Below are positions 1 through 8,211 of a stretch of DNA of 64,000 nt, piece after piece (the first letter of the stretch is position 1; every line of letters starts with the position of its first letter). This DNA is from Alicyclobacillus fastidiosus. GTDB taxonomy: Bacteria > Bacillota > Bacilli > Alicyclobacillales > Alicyclobacillaceae. Below the pieces are notes generated by a model, which did no database searches, was not told the DNA's origin, and saw only the letters and a program-made list of their open reading frames with translations. The position numbers were made by a program, and so were the translations under genes. Location of the stretch: assembly GCF_026651875.1 (NCBI RefSeq), contig NZ_CP104067.1, positions 2,542,001 to 2,606,000 of the forward strand, in the 5' to 3' direction.

Positions 1-993
1 GACCGTGTGATGAGCGAGGGCTCATTATATGCCCCGGATCTCGCTGCGATTGCCCTAAAACAGGCTGAGGGAGACACACTGGAAGCATCATTCTTATTGC
101 GAGCGTTTCGTTCGACGCTCCCTAGAAACTTGTACTCGCTGCCGGTCGATACGACCCAGATTCGCATGATTCGGCGGGTTTCAGCGACGTTTAAAGACAT
201 CCCTGGCGGACAGTTTCTCGGCCCAACGCGCGACTATACAAAGCGTCTAATCGAGTTTTCCTTGAGCGAGGAAAGCGAGGACGACGTGAAGGACTTTTTG
301 GACTTGTACGTGGGCAGAGACAACGTACCAGATACTTTGCCGGAATTCCCGAGAGTTGTGGATTTACTACGAGCGGAGGGACTGTTGGAGAATCGCGGTT
401 TGAACAAATCCGAACGGGTAGTGACGGACCCTGCTGCTGCCCCCGGACCTTCGGACGTCGGCGACATCACTCGCCAACCGATTCGCTTCCCAGCTTCCCG
501 TGCCGTGCGTATGCAATCGTTAAGCCGGGGTGAGCAAGGGGCACTTCTCGCTTTGGCTTACTCCAGTGCACGTGGATATGGGTTTATTCACCCAACGTTG
601 GGTGAACTTCGCGTCGGCTATGTGCCGGTAGAAGTGCCTCATCCGATTTATGAAAAGGAGACCATCACGGTTGGCTGGATTCTCGTGACAGAAGCTGAGA
701 TCATCGCGCGAATGGAAGAACGGACGGAGGAGACTCGTGCTCAGTTTTCTTTGGGATATGGATTCTGCTTCGGACACAACGATGTGAAGGCGATGTCCAT
801 GGCCACCTTGGATCGCGCGATGGTCTCAGAGGGCGCCGTGGCTCCAGCGGAAGATGAGGAATTTGTTCTCTATCACATTGATGGAATTGAATCGTCAGGA
901 TTCGTGTCACATTGGAAGTTACCTCATTATGTCGATTTTCAAGCTGAAATGAACCGTGTGCAATCAATTCAAGAGAGGAGGGGAACGGAGTGA
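1..993 (+). CDS. phnI: C-P lyase core subunit PhnI (5' end outside window)
   Basis: PhnI is a core subunit of the carbon-phosphorus lyase complex. With PhnG, PhnH and PhnL it attaches phosphonate to the ribose of ATP with release of adenine. The reading frame is open from the first base (D-R-V-M-S-E-G-S-L-Y), which matches an internal part of the family, so roughly the first 45 residues lie upstream of the window. Family-typical stretches seen are RRVSATFKDIPGGQ, LGPTRDYT and LGYGFCFGHNDVKAMSMA. The stop overlaps the phnJ start by four bases, so translation is probably coupled. phnG and phnH are expected just upstream. The identification is firm; only the true start cannot be seen. Confidence 0.95.
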   Translation, partial: DRVMSEGSLYAPDLAAIALKQAEGDTLEASFLLRAFRSTLPRNLYSLPVDTTQIRMIRRVSATFKDIPGGQFLGPTRDYTKRLIEFSLSEESEDDVKDFLDLYVGRDNVPDTLPEFPRVVDLLRAEGLLENRGLNKSERVVTDPAAAPGPSDVGDITRQPIRFPASRAVRMQSLSRGEQGALLALAYSSARGYGFIHPTLGELRVGYVPVEVPHPIYEKETITVGWILVTEAEIIARMEERTEETRAQFSLGYGFCFGHNDVKAMSMATLDRAMVSEGAVAPAEDEEFVLYHIDGIESSGFVSHWKLPHYVDFQAEMNRVQSIQERRGTE

Positions 994-1865
994 ACAGTAA
1001 CTATAACTTCGCTTTTCTGGATGAAGGTACGAAACGAGAAATCAGACGCAAGTTACTGAAGGCTGTTGCAATACCAGGCTACCAGGTACCGTTCGGATCT
1101 AGGGAATTGCCCATAGCGAGAGGATGGGGAACTGGTGGACTACAGATCACGTTTTCGGTTGTAGGCCAATCGGACGTCGTCAAGGTGATTGACCAAGGAG
1201 CGGATGACAGCGTCAACGCGTGTAATTTGCGCGACCTGATTGAGGTGACCACCGGCTGTTCTACAACCTCTGACACACTCGACGCTTCGATTGTACAAAC
1301 GCGCCATCGGATCCCGGAGGAACGTATGACGTCGGATCAAATTCTCGTGTTTCAAGTGCCGTATCCGGAGTCGCTACGCTTTGTGGAACCGAGCGAACGG
1401 GAGACGAGACGGATGCATGCGGAGGCGGATTACAGCAAACTTTGGGTATTTCTTTACGAAGACATTGTGCGCTGGGGTGAAATAACGCTGTCCCATCGGT
1501 ATCCGGTGATGGTAAACCATCGCTATATTATGGACCCGTCCCCAATTCCACGGTTTGACGTACCGAAGCTGCATCAAGCAGACACGCTCTTCTTGTTCGG
1601 CGCCGGTCGTGAAAAACGAATTTACGCTATACCCCCATACACGGATGTCCAACCGTTGCAGTTTCAGGATTATCCGTTTCATGTCGAGGACTTTCACGGC
1701 GCTAGCTGTGCAGAGTGTGGAAGCACGGACTCTTATCTCACCGAAGTTTATAATCGTACGAATGGGATTAAGCAGTATGTTTGTTCGGATACGAGCTATT
1801 GCATGAAACGGCAGGAGCAGCAAGCAGGCTCGGACGTCATTATCGGGAGGCACTGGCATGAATGA
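990..1865 (+). CDS. phnJ: C-P lyase PhnJ, radical SAM ribosyl-phosphonate lyase
   Basis: PhnJ cleaves the carbon-phosphorus bond of ribose 1-phosphonate 5-phosphate, using a 4Fe-4S cluster and S-adenosylmethionine, to give ribose cyclic phosphate and an alkane (methane from methylphosphonate). The unusual PhnJ cysteine pattern C-x2-C-x21-C-x5-C is intact near the C-terminus. The glycine that carries the radical in the E. coli enzyme (Gly32) corresponds to Gly30 here, in PGYQVPFG. Length (291 residues) is normal. GTG start inside the end of phnI, preceded by GAGAGGAGGGGA. The gene overlaps phnK by eight bases. Intact and almost certainly functional. Confidence 0.97.
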   Translation: MNSNYNFAFLDEGTKREIRRKLLKAVAIPGYQVPFGSRELPIARGWGTGGLQITFSVVGQSDVVKVIDQGADDSVNACNLRDLIEVTTGCSTTSDTLDASIVQTRHRIPEERMTSDQILVFQVPYPESLRFVEPSERETRRMHAEADYSKLWVFLYEDIVRWGEITLSHRYPVMVNHRYIMDPSPIPRFDVPKLHQADTLFLFGAGREKRIYAIPPYTDVQPLQFQDYPFHVEDFHGASCAECGSTDSYLTEVYNRTNGIKQYVCSDTSYCMKRQEQQAGSDVIIGRHWHE

Positions 1866-2730
1866 ATCGATGAAGCGAGGAGAGGTCTCCATAGTGGAAC
1901 AGCCCATGTTGGAGGTTCAAGGGCTTACGAAAATTCACGGCCCGGGTTGCCCGCATTGTATCAAGCTTACTGGTCCGGAGATGGGCGGTAATCGCTGTCC
2001 ACAGTGTGGTTCGATTGTTGCTTGTGCGGACGTCGACCTTACTGTCTATCCGGGAGAAATTGTTGGCATTATCGGCGAAAGCGGATCGGGAAAAAGCACA
2101 CTGATGAAGTGCTTGCACTTTGATGAATCCGCAACTGCCGGAAACGTATATTTGAGCAAAATGGGAGATGGACAAGTCAATCTGTTTGATTTGAGTCTGC
2201 AAAAAAAACGGTGGATTTGCAACCACTTGATTGGGATTGTCTATCAAAATCCAATCATGGGTTTGCGGCTCGATTTCAGTAGCGGCGGCAACATTGCTGA
2301 AAAGCTCATCGCGGCAGATTGGCACAATGTTGGAGACATCCGTCAGCGGGCCGGGTACTTGCTGAAACGAACAGAGATCCCTCTTACGCGCATGGATGAT
2401 TTACCAAGGAACTTCAGCGGAGGCATGCAACAACGCGTGCAGATTGCCAAAGCACTGGCGAACGATCCACCGCTTTTGTTGCTAGATGAAATTACGACGG
2501 GACTCGATGTGTCCGTACAGGCACAGATTCTCGACCTGATTCGCCAACTGAAGCGCACACTCGGGATCACGATGGTGGTTGTATCCCATGACTTCGGCGT
2601 GATTCGAATGTTAACCGAGCGAACGCTCGTAATGAAAGACGGCCGCGTGGTCGAGCAGGGACTCACAGACCAAATTCTTGAAGATCCGCAACACCCATAT
2701 ACCCAATTGCTTGTCAACTCCATGCTATAG
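1858..2730 (+). CDS. phnK: C-P lyase ABC-type ATPase PhnK with Cys-rich insertion
   Basis: PhnK is an ABC-type ATPase that docks on the PhnJ face of the C-P lyase core; it is not a classical transporter subunit. Walker A GESGSGKST is at residues 73-81, the signature FSGGMQQR follows, and Walker B is LLLLDE. The length of 290 exceeds the E. coli protein (about 250). The excess is at the N-terminus, where C31-x2-C34 and C47-x2-C50 form a zinc-ribbon-like pair (GCPHC and RCPQC), with a further cysteine at 56. That insertion is absent from E. coli PhnK as I recall it. Thirteen bases separate it from phnL. The possible ATG at 1858 and a second ATG four codons later are both plausible starts. Confidence 0.93.
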   Translation: MNESMKRGEVSIVEQPMLEVQGLTKIHGPGCPHCIKLTGPEMGGNRCPQCGSIVACADVDLTVYPGEIVGIIGESGSGKSTLMKCLHFDESATAGNVYLSKMGDGQVNLFDLSLQKKRWICNHLIGIVYQNPIMGLRLDFSSGGNIAEKLIAADWHNVGDIRQRAGYLLKRTEIPLTRMDDLPRNFSGGMQQRVQIAKALANDPPLLLLDEITTGLDVSVQAQILDLIRQLKRTLGITMVVVSHDFGVIRMLTERTLVMKDGRVVEQGLTDQILEDPQHPYTQLLVNSML

Positions 2731-2743
2731 GCGGTGATGAATT

Positions 2744-3454
2744 ATGAGCAAAGTCTTGGAAGTAACGGATTTACAAAAGTCATTTACCCTTCACGAATTC
2801 AACGGCAAACGAATCCTTGGATGTGAAAGTGTGAGCTTCTCTGTTCATCCTGGTGAGTTTGTTGGGATCACGGGCAAGAGTGGCTCAGGAAAATCGACTA
2901 TGCTCAAGTGCCTGTATCGCACCTACCTCCCGACTTCAGGGGAAATATGGTTTGCATCCGAGCTGTTTGGCCGGATTAACTTAGCTTCCACAACGGAACG
3001 ACAAATCTCGACTATACGGCGGAGAGAGATAGGATACGTTTCACAGTTTTTGAACGTGTTGCCAAGGGTGACTGCACAGGACGTTGTCGCTAATTCGCTT
3101 GTCGAAACTGGAATCGACGAAGAGACATCACATCAAAGGGCAGCTTCTATCTTGTCACATTTTCAAATTTCTAAGAATTTATGGGACGCTTATCCACAAA
3201 ATTTCAGTGGCGGAGAGAAACTGCGATTGAACCTAGCGAAAGAAATGGTAAAACAACCGCGTCTACTTCTGCTTGACGAACCGACTGCGTCCCTAGACAA
3301 CGCATCAAAGGAGTTGGTGAAAGAAATTCTGAACGAATTAAAACAGTCCGGTACGAGTATGGTTGGTATTTTTCATGACCTTGATTTTATGGAGCAGACA
3401 GTCGACACGCATTACAAGATGAATCAGGGTGTGCTGGGTGGTGTGACAGTTTGA
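2744..3454 (+). CDS. phnL: C-P lyase ABC-type ATPase PhnL
   Basis: PhnL is the second ABC-type ATPase of the C-P lyase pathway, acting in the cytoplasm with PhnG, H and I. Visible motifs are Walker A GKSGSGKST (residues 44-52), signature FSGGEKLRLNLAKEM and Walker B LLLLDEPTASLD. Length 236 residues is standard. The ATG is preceded by GGCGGTGATGAATT, a usable ribosome binding site. The stop codon overlaps the first base of the downstream phnM ATG (TGATG), so the two are translationally coupled. Confidence 0.95.
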   Translation: MSKVLEVTDLQKSFTLHEFNGKRILGCESVSFSVHPGEFVGITGKSGSGKSTMLKCLYRTYLPTSGEIWFASELFGRINLASTTERQISTIRRREIGYVSQFLNVLPRVTAQDVVANSLVETGIDEETSHQRAASILSHFQISKNLWDAYPQNFSGGEKLRLNLAKEMVKQPRLLLLDEPTASLDNASKELVKEILNELKQSGTSMVGIFHDLDFMEQTVDTHYKMNQGVLGGVTV

Positions 3455-4677
3455 TGATTGGTGGCGTGGAGCGGTGGGCGGTTAGAAACGTGAATGTGGT
3501 GACTCCGAGCGAAGTTGTTCGAGGTGGGTACGTCGTGATTCGTGGCGGGATCATTGAACACGTGGGAACCACACCGGGACGAGCAGAGGAGATGCTACCG
3601 TCCGTTGATGGTCAGGGATGCTGGCTGTTGCCAGGCTTTATCGATCTGCACAACGACGCCATCGAGAAGGAAATTGAACCGAGACCGAAGGCATTCATTC
3701 CTGTGGAAATCGCGTTCCTTGCACTCGAACATCGCCTAGTCAGCCATGGTGTTACATCTATTTATCACTCACTGTCGTTTGCGAGCAATGAGTTTGGTAT
3801 TCGTTCTCTAGATCGCGTCGAAGCCATTGTTCGTGAACTTCGGTCGTTAGGTAGTACAGGGCGTATCCGACACATGGTACATGGTCGTTACGAGATCACA
3901 GACGAAAGAGCCTGCGATGTGTTAGCACCGCTGATTGATGAAGGATACGTTCATCTGTTATCGCTTATGGATCATACGCCAGGGCAAGGACAGTTTCGGC
4001 AATTGGAGGACTACGCCAACTTCATGAGTGCAACCTACCAACGGGACTATGAAGAAATTGCAAAGTTCGTCCAGGTAAAACAGGCCACGCGAGAAGTGGC
4101 CGCGGTGGAATACATGAATCGCTTGACCCGCAAGGCGAAGGATGCTGGTATTTCAATCGCTTCCCATGACGACGATACAGTACGCAAAGTACAAGTGATG
4201 AATGAACGAGGAGTTACATTGAGTGAGTTTCCAGTGACTATGGAGGCCGCTCGTGCGGCAACTGAGTGCGGAATGGGCGTTATGGTAGGGGCGCCAAACG
4301 TTGTTCGCGGAGGATCCACGTCGAACAATCTGAAAGCTACGGACGCCATACTGGCTCATTCTGCGCAGATTCTGTGCTCTGATTACATGCCGTCGTCCAT
4401 TCTGCATGCCGTGTTTACATTACATTTCAAACATGGCATGCGTCTCAATGAGGCAGTGAACTTGGCCTCACTCAATCCAGCACGAGTACTAGGGCTAGAA
4501 TTGACATCTGGATCGATCACTCCCGGTAAAATCGCGGACTTTAGCTTAGTTCGCCTTCGCCAGAGAACACCAATTGTGGAACGTGCGTTCGTAAATGGAA
4601 GCCAGGTACTACATGTCGGGGGCAGTGAACACCCGAGATCGATCAGTTTAACCCAGCAAGGAGTGGCACACATATGA
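3454..4677 (+). CDS. phnM: PhnM, ribosyl-phosphonate triphosphate diphosphatase (copy 1)
   Basis: PhnM is an amidohydrolase-fold enzyme that removes pyrophosphate from 5-triphosphoribosyl 1-phosphonate, producing the substrate of PhnJ. Metal-binding signatures are in place: PGFIDLHNDAIEKE, MDHTPGQGQF, SHDDDT and GAPNVVRGGS, ending in CSDYMPSS. The ATG at 3454 shares a base with the phnL stop; a TTG three bases earlier is a less likely start. The stop overlaps the next gene's ATG (ATGA). About 407 residues, slightly longer than E. coli PhnM. A second, clearly homologous phnM follows at once, so this operon carries two. Confidence 0.93.
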   Translation: MIGGVERWAVRNVNVVTPSEVVRGGYVVIRGGIIEHVGTTPGRAEEMLPSVDGQGCWLLPGFIDLHNDAIEKEIEPRPKAFIPVEIAFLALEHRLVSHGVTSIYHSLSFASNEFGIRSLDRVEAIVRELRSLGSTGRIRHMVHGRYEITDERACDVLAPLIDEGYVHLLSLMDHTPGQGQFRQLEDYANFMSATYQRDYEEIAKFVQVKQATREVAAVEYMNRLTRKAKDAGISIASHDDDTVRKVQVMNERGVTLSEFPVTMEAARAATECGMGVMVGAPNVVRGGSTSNNLKATDAILAHSAQILCSDYMPSSILHAVFTLHFKHGMRLNEAVNLASLNPARVLGLELTSGSITPGKIADFSLVRLRQRTPIVERAFVNGSQVLHVGGSEHPRSISLTQQGVAHI

Positions 4678-5885
4678 CAACAACGTGGATTACCGGAGGA
4701 ACAGTCGTATTAGAAAATCAGACGGTGTCGGCTGATCTTGAGATTGTTGACGGGATACTCAGGAGTATCCATTTCGATGGCAGACCTGAGAATGAAGCTG
4801 GATCTGACGCGACATACATCGATGCAACTGGGCTGTACGTTCTCCCTGGAATGATTGATTTGCACACGGATGCCATCGAAAAAGAAGTCCAACCACGTCC
4901 TGGTGCCGAGTTCCCACTGGATGTTGCATTTCGTGAACTCGAGCGACGGATGGTGAGTAATGGGATCACGATGGCTTATCATTCCCTGTCCATGAGTGGT
5001 GGTAAGGGAATCCGTGGAAACCGTTTGATTGAGAAGGTTATTCGGAGGCTCTGTGACCTTCGCGAAACACGCACAATGATGCGCCATAGGGTACATTTGC
5101 GTTATGAGTTGTCAAATGAAGCTGGGCGTCCACTAGCCGAAGCATTGATTCGCGAAGGCATGGTCCATCTATTGTCCTATATGGATCATTCACCAGGTCA
5201 AGGGCAGTTTAAGAACACAGGTAACTATGCTAACTATTTGCTAAAAACATATGGAGCGGAAGGCATACTGGCTCAGTCGAAGGTACAAGAAATGGAGCGC
5301 TTACGAGCACAGAGGACATGGGGCGAACTTGCACCACTTACCAAGCACGCAATTGATGCTAATATTCGAATCGCTTCACACGACGATGACTCGTTGGAAA
5401 AAGTCGATATGATGCAAGACTTAGGTGTCACCATCAGCGAGTTTCCGATTAACCTTCACACCGCACATTATGCAAAGTCAAGACAACTGTACGTTTCGGT
5501 CGGCGCACCCAATGTTGTGAGGGGCGGATCTCATAGTCAGAACCTGAACGCTCGTGAGGCCATTCAAAGTGGTGCTGCAAATATAGTCTGTTCCGATTAT
5601 CACCCATCTTCTATGCTGACCGCTGTTTTTCAGCTGATGCAGGAGGGTATGAGTCTGTCAGAGGCGGTAAAACTGGTTTCTATTCACCCTGCACGGGCTG
5701 TAGGTATAGATTCGCAATATGGCTCTATTCAAGTTGGGAAACGAGCCGATCTTATTCTGGTGGAACGAATTGAAGGCCAACCCGTGGTTAGAAACACCAT
5801 GATTGATGGACGAGTTGTGTATGAAACTCACTACGATTTGCTGAACGTTGAGGTGCATCAGACAATGAGTGTCGGGAACACATGA
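4674..5885 (+). CDS. phnM: PhnM paralogue (copy 2)
   Basis: Second PhnM-family amidohydrolase, 403 residues, overlapping copy 1 by four bases (ATGA). All the signatures recur: PGMIDLHTDAIEKE, MDHSPGQGQF, SHDDDS, GAPNVVRGGS and CSDYHPSS. By eye the copies are related along their whole length but differ at many positions, which fits an old duplication and not a recent repeat. Copy 2 has His-Thr-Asp in the first metal motif, as I recall for E. coli PhnM, while copy 1 has His-Asn-Asp. Both look catalytically competent. Whether they split substrates or form a heteromer cannot be told from sequence. Last gene of the phn operon. Confidence 0.92.
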   Translation: MTTTWITGGTVVLENQTVSADLEIVDGILRSIHFDGRPENEAGSDATYIDATGLYVLPGMIDLHTDAIEKEVQPRPGAEFPLDVAFRELERRMVSNGITMAYHSLSMSGGKGIRGNRLIEKVIRRLCDLRETRTMMRHRVHLRYELSNEAGRPLAEALIREGMVHLLSYMDHSPGQGQFKNTGNYANYLLKTYGAEGILAQSKVQEMERLRAQRTWGELAPLTKHAIDANIRIASHDDDSLEKVDMMQDLGVTISEFPINLHTAHYAKSRQLYVSVGAPNVVRGGSHSQNLNAREAIQSGAANIVCSDYHPSSMLTAVFQLMQEGMSLSEAVKLVSIHPARAVGIDSQYGSIQVGKRADLILVERIEGQPVVRNTMIDGRVVYETHYDLLNVEVHQTMSVGNT

Positions 5886-5888
5886 ACC

Positions 5889-6453
5889 GACGAGACGCTT
5901 CATCTGTGAACAAGTACGACCTTAGTTCTCCATACCATCTTATTAGGTCCATCTGATCTGAACTGGTCAAGAATCTCACATGATCGCTCTACAGAGTAGA
6001 CTTAAAATTGACATTGCTAAAGGACTTTAGATGGCGAGAACTGAGTACTTAAGCGCACTGATCTATGCATGACTATTCAGTGATTGAAAACAAATCACTG
6101 GTGTCGGTATGCTAATGCGCTTACATCCTTAAAAAGCCGTTGAACTCTAACCTAAGACGATAATTGATAGCTTAAAAAAGCAGGACAAGACTGAAACCAA
6201 TTAAGTCTTGTCCTGCTTTTTTGTTGATACTTGGACTCCTCTTTGTTCATGCTCAACGTATATAGAAACACCTTAGGACTTATGACCTATCCTGTTGTCC
6301 TTTTTCCAAGGATTCAAGATTTTTAAAAAAGTTGATTTCAAAAATTTATTTTCCGTAAACGGTGTATTCTTCAATGATAAAATGGACGCAGATTTAGCCA
6401 CGAGAGATTGCTCGTTTCGCGTGACGCGTGATCCGACGATGGAGTATCATTAC
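5889..6453. other. Gene-free stretch between convergent genes
   Basis: About 565 bases without a supportable gene between the phn operon and the convergent DUF4037 gene. It holds the strong bidirectional terminator at 6174-6222 and a small dyad around 6082-6105 (CAGTGATT and AATCACTG). The long distance from the last phn stop to the terminator leaves room for a decayed gene or a 3' UTR, but no reading frame stands out. Confidence 0.6.
6174..6222. terminator. Bidirectional rho-independent terminator, 19-bp perfect stem
   Basis: A perfect inverted repeat: A6-GCAGGACAAGACT on the left and its exact complement ending in T6 on the right, with a loop of about 11 bases. Because the stem starts with six A and ends with six T, it can stop transcription from either side. 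It fits as the end of both the phn operon and the opposing sugar importer operon. Confidence 0.9.
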
Positions 6454-7527
6454 TTATTCTGATAAGGAATTTTCCAGGTGATGTTGATACAACTGGTTAA
6501 AATGATGCGGCCAAGATGTGAAATTAATCAGTACATCATCTGCATGTGTGAGCTGATCAATCGATCCGACTGTTTGTAGCCGTCGAATCTTCTCGTCTTT
6601 GATTGAATGTATACATGCATTCGCAAAATCACCAGCATTCAGTACGCGATATGGGCGTACCGCATTGTTGATCCCTACCTGGAAGTTATCTACCATTGGA
6701 GTAACAACACGTGTCAACTCCAGAGAATTATGTCTTTCAGCCATCAACAGGAGGGCACTGTTAATTTCATTTTCCCTCGTTTCTTGATCGCCGGATTGCA
6801 AAATTGCATCGAGTTTCGGTGCCAGAATCGGAGCAATGTTGAGTTTGGAAAATGCCGTGCCGAACCACTTGAGATAAGGCCAGTATCGTCGTTCCTGGAG
6901 AAAACTCAGTTCCATAATTAGGTGAACAAGGCGAAAAGAGATCAGAGAAGATCCTCTTACATCCGACGCCTCCGCGGTGCGCCCGATAAAATGTTGAATA
7001 TTTCCAATTAAATGCCACTGGGACGCCATCATCCATAACCAAACGTCAATAGGGTACCAAGAAAGTTGATTTCTCATTTCTTGCAGTTCACCAATATCAT
7101 CCCGAAAGACAGCGCCTGATATAAATTGCAATAAATGCTGTTGTGGCATAGCAAGCCATTTGGCAGGTGTGAGTTCCGATACATGGCTGAACCGAAGTTG
7201 GGACATTAGCCAATTATCGAGAGTAGTGATTTCAACATGATGTTTAACTCTTTCATCTTGCCATGAATAGAACTGTACCGGATAGCCTTTATATTCCTTA
7301 GGTAAACCACGTTCAACAGCGTTTGATATCGTGTCTATTTCTGTAGAATGAACAAAAATCTGCATACGTGGCCCGAAAGCATGATCCATGGAACGGGGTT
7401 GGTCATAACCCAGTACTTCCGAACCTTCCCCCAACAATGCAGCCGCATGTGGCGAATCGATTAAGTTTTGAACAATGTCAAAGTAAAAACCTCGAGCGAG
7501 TTCTATCCCTGAAATATAGGAAACCAT
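6454..7527 (-). CDS. DUF4037 protein, nucleotidyltransferase-like
   Basis: Predicted soluble protein of 357 residues resembling the DUF4037 group, which is related to nucleotidyltransferase folds; its function is not established. Supporting segments are the early GSEVLGYDQPRSMDHAFGPR, typical of the group, and a central Trp-rich helical region. The ATG is preceded by GAGAGGTG six bases away. It is the last gene of a minus-strand run that begins with two sugar permeases, only 13 bases after the DUF624 gene, so it is probably co-transcribed with the importer. The family call rests on remembered motifs. The role, perhaps substrate modification, is unknown. Confidence 0.7.
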   Translation of the reverse strand: MVSYISGIELARGFYFDIVQNLIDSPHAAALLGEGSEVLGYDQPRSMDHAFGPRMQIFVHSTEIDTISNAVERGLPKEYKGYPVQFYSWQDERVKHHVEITTLDNWLMSQLRFSHVSELTPAKWLAMPQQHLLQFISGAVFRDDIGELQEMRNQLSWYPIDVWLWMMASQWHLIGNIQHFIGRTAEASDVRGSSLISFRLVHLIMELSFLQERRYWPYLKWFGTAFSKLNIAPILAPKLDAILQSGDQETRENEINSALLLMAERHNSLELTRVVTPMVDNFQVGINNAVRPYRVLNAGDFANACIHSIKDEKIRRLQTVGSIDQLTHADDVLINFTSWPHHFNQLYQHHLENSLSE

Positions 7528-7540
7528 GTGTCACACCTCT

Positions 7541-8170
7541 CTACGAGCGGAGTTCATAAATTTTACCGAAGTTTGGATTTTTATAGTACGTAATGAGAAT
7601 TACAACAAAGGCAATGATAGACACAAAGAAAATCGATACAAGACCACCTATAGTCACAGTAGCAATAATCAATATCATAATGGCTCCTAACAGTGATAGA
7701 GAGCGAAGCGGACTGGTTATACACAATACAAAGGAATATCTGATACCTGCTAAGGGGCCAAGATTAAAATGGGCAAGTATTGGAAACATGAGCGAGAACA
7801 TGATTACGTAAATACCAGACACGATAGTGAGCCAGCCAATAGCTATAGATGTTACGGCGTTGTGATGCATGACAAGAAAATGCATATTTAACGCAAGGAC
7901 TGCACCTATGACGGTCATGGAGTACCCCGCAATGTTAGACGTTAGGAAATCCCTCTTGTATGCCGAACAGAACTCTTTAAACAAGGCGATGTCAGGATCG
8001 AGTAGAATCCACTTTCTCATGACGCAAAACATTGCAGCGCTGGCGGGGAATATTCCCACCACACCAACGCCAACGATGACGAACATCCACCACAAGATTG
8101 TTACGTATGCTAGTCGATATACCCATGTGAAGAGCCCATTAAGGTGTTGGAAGAAGGCACTTGATGTCAT
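7541..8170 (-). CDS. DUF624 (YesL-type) membrane protein
   Basis: Integral membrane protein of 209 residues with about five hydrophobic segments and the pattern of the DUF624/YesL family. That family is regularly encoded beside sugar ABC importers in Bacilli (yesLMNOPQ in B. subtilis is an example I recall). The exact role is not known; an accessory or sensory function for the importer is often supposed. A good ribosome binding site (AGAGGGGAA) precedes the ATG. It sits between the solute-binding protein gene and the DUF4037 gene on the same strand with short gaps. Confidence 0.8.
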   Translation of the reverse strand: MTSSAFFQHLNGLFTWVYRLAYVTILWWMFVIVGVGVVGIFPASAAMFCVMRKWILLDPDIALFKEFCSAYKRDFLTSNIAGYSMTVIGAVLALNMHFLVMHHNAVTSIAIGWLTIVSGIYVIMFSLMFPILAHFNLGPLAGIRYSFVLCITSPLRSLSLLGAIMILIIATVTIGGLVSIFFVSIIAFVVILITYYKNPNFGKIYELRS

Positions 8171-8211
8171 AGTTCATTCCCCTCTTATTCCTACGTCCGT
8201 CTTTTCTAGCC

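Noticed and set aside
1374-1907. 177-codon minus-strand frame opposite phnJ
   Set aside because: Antisense to a motif-complete phnJ; composition is random-like.
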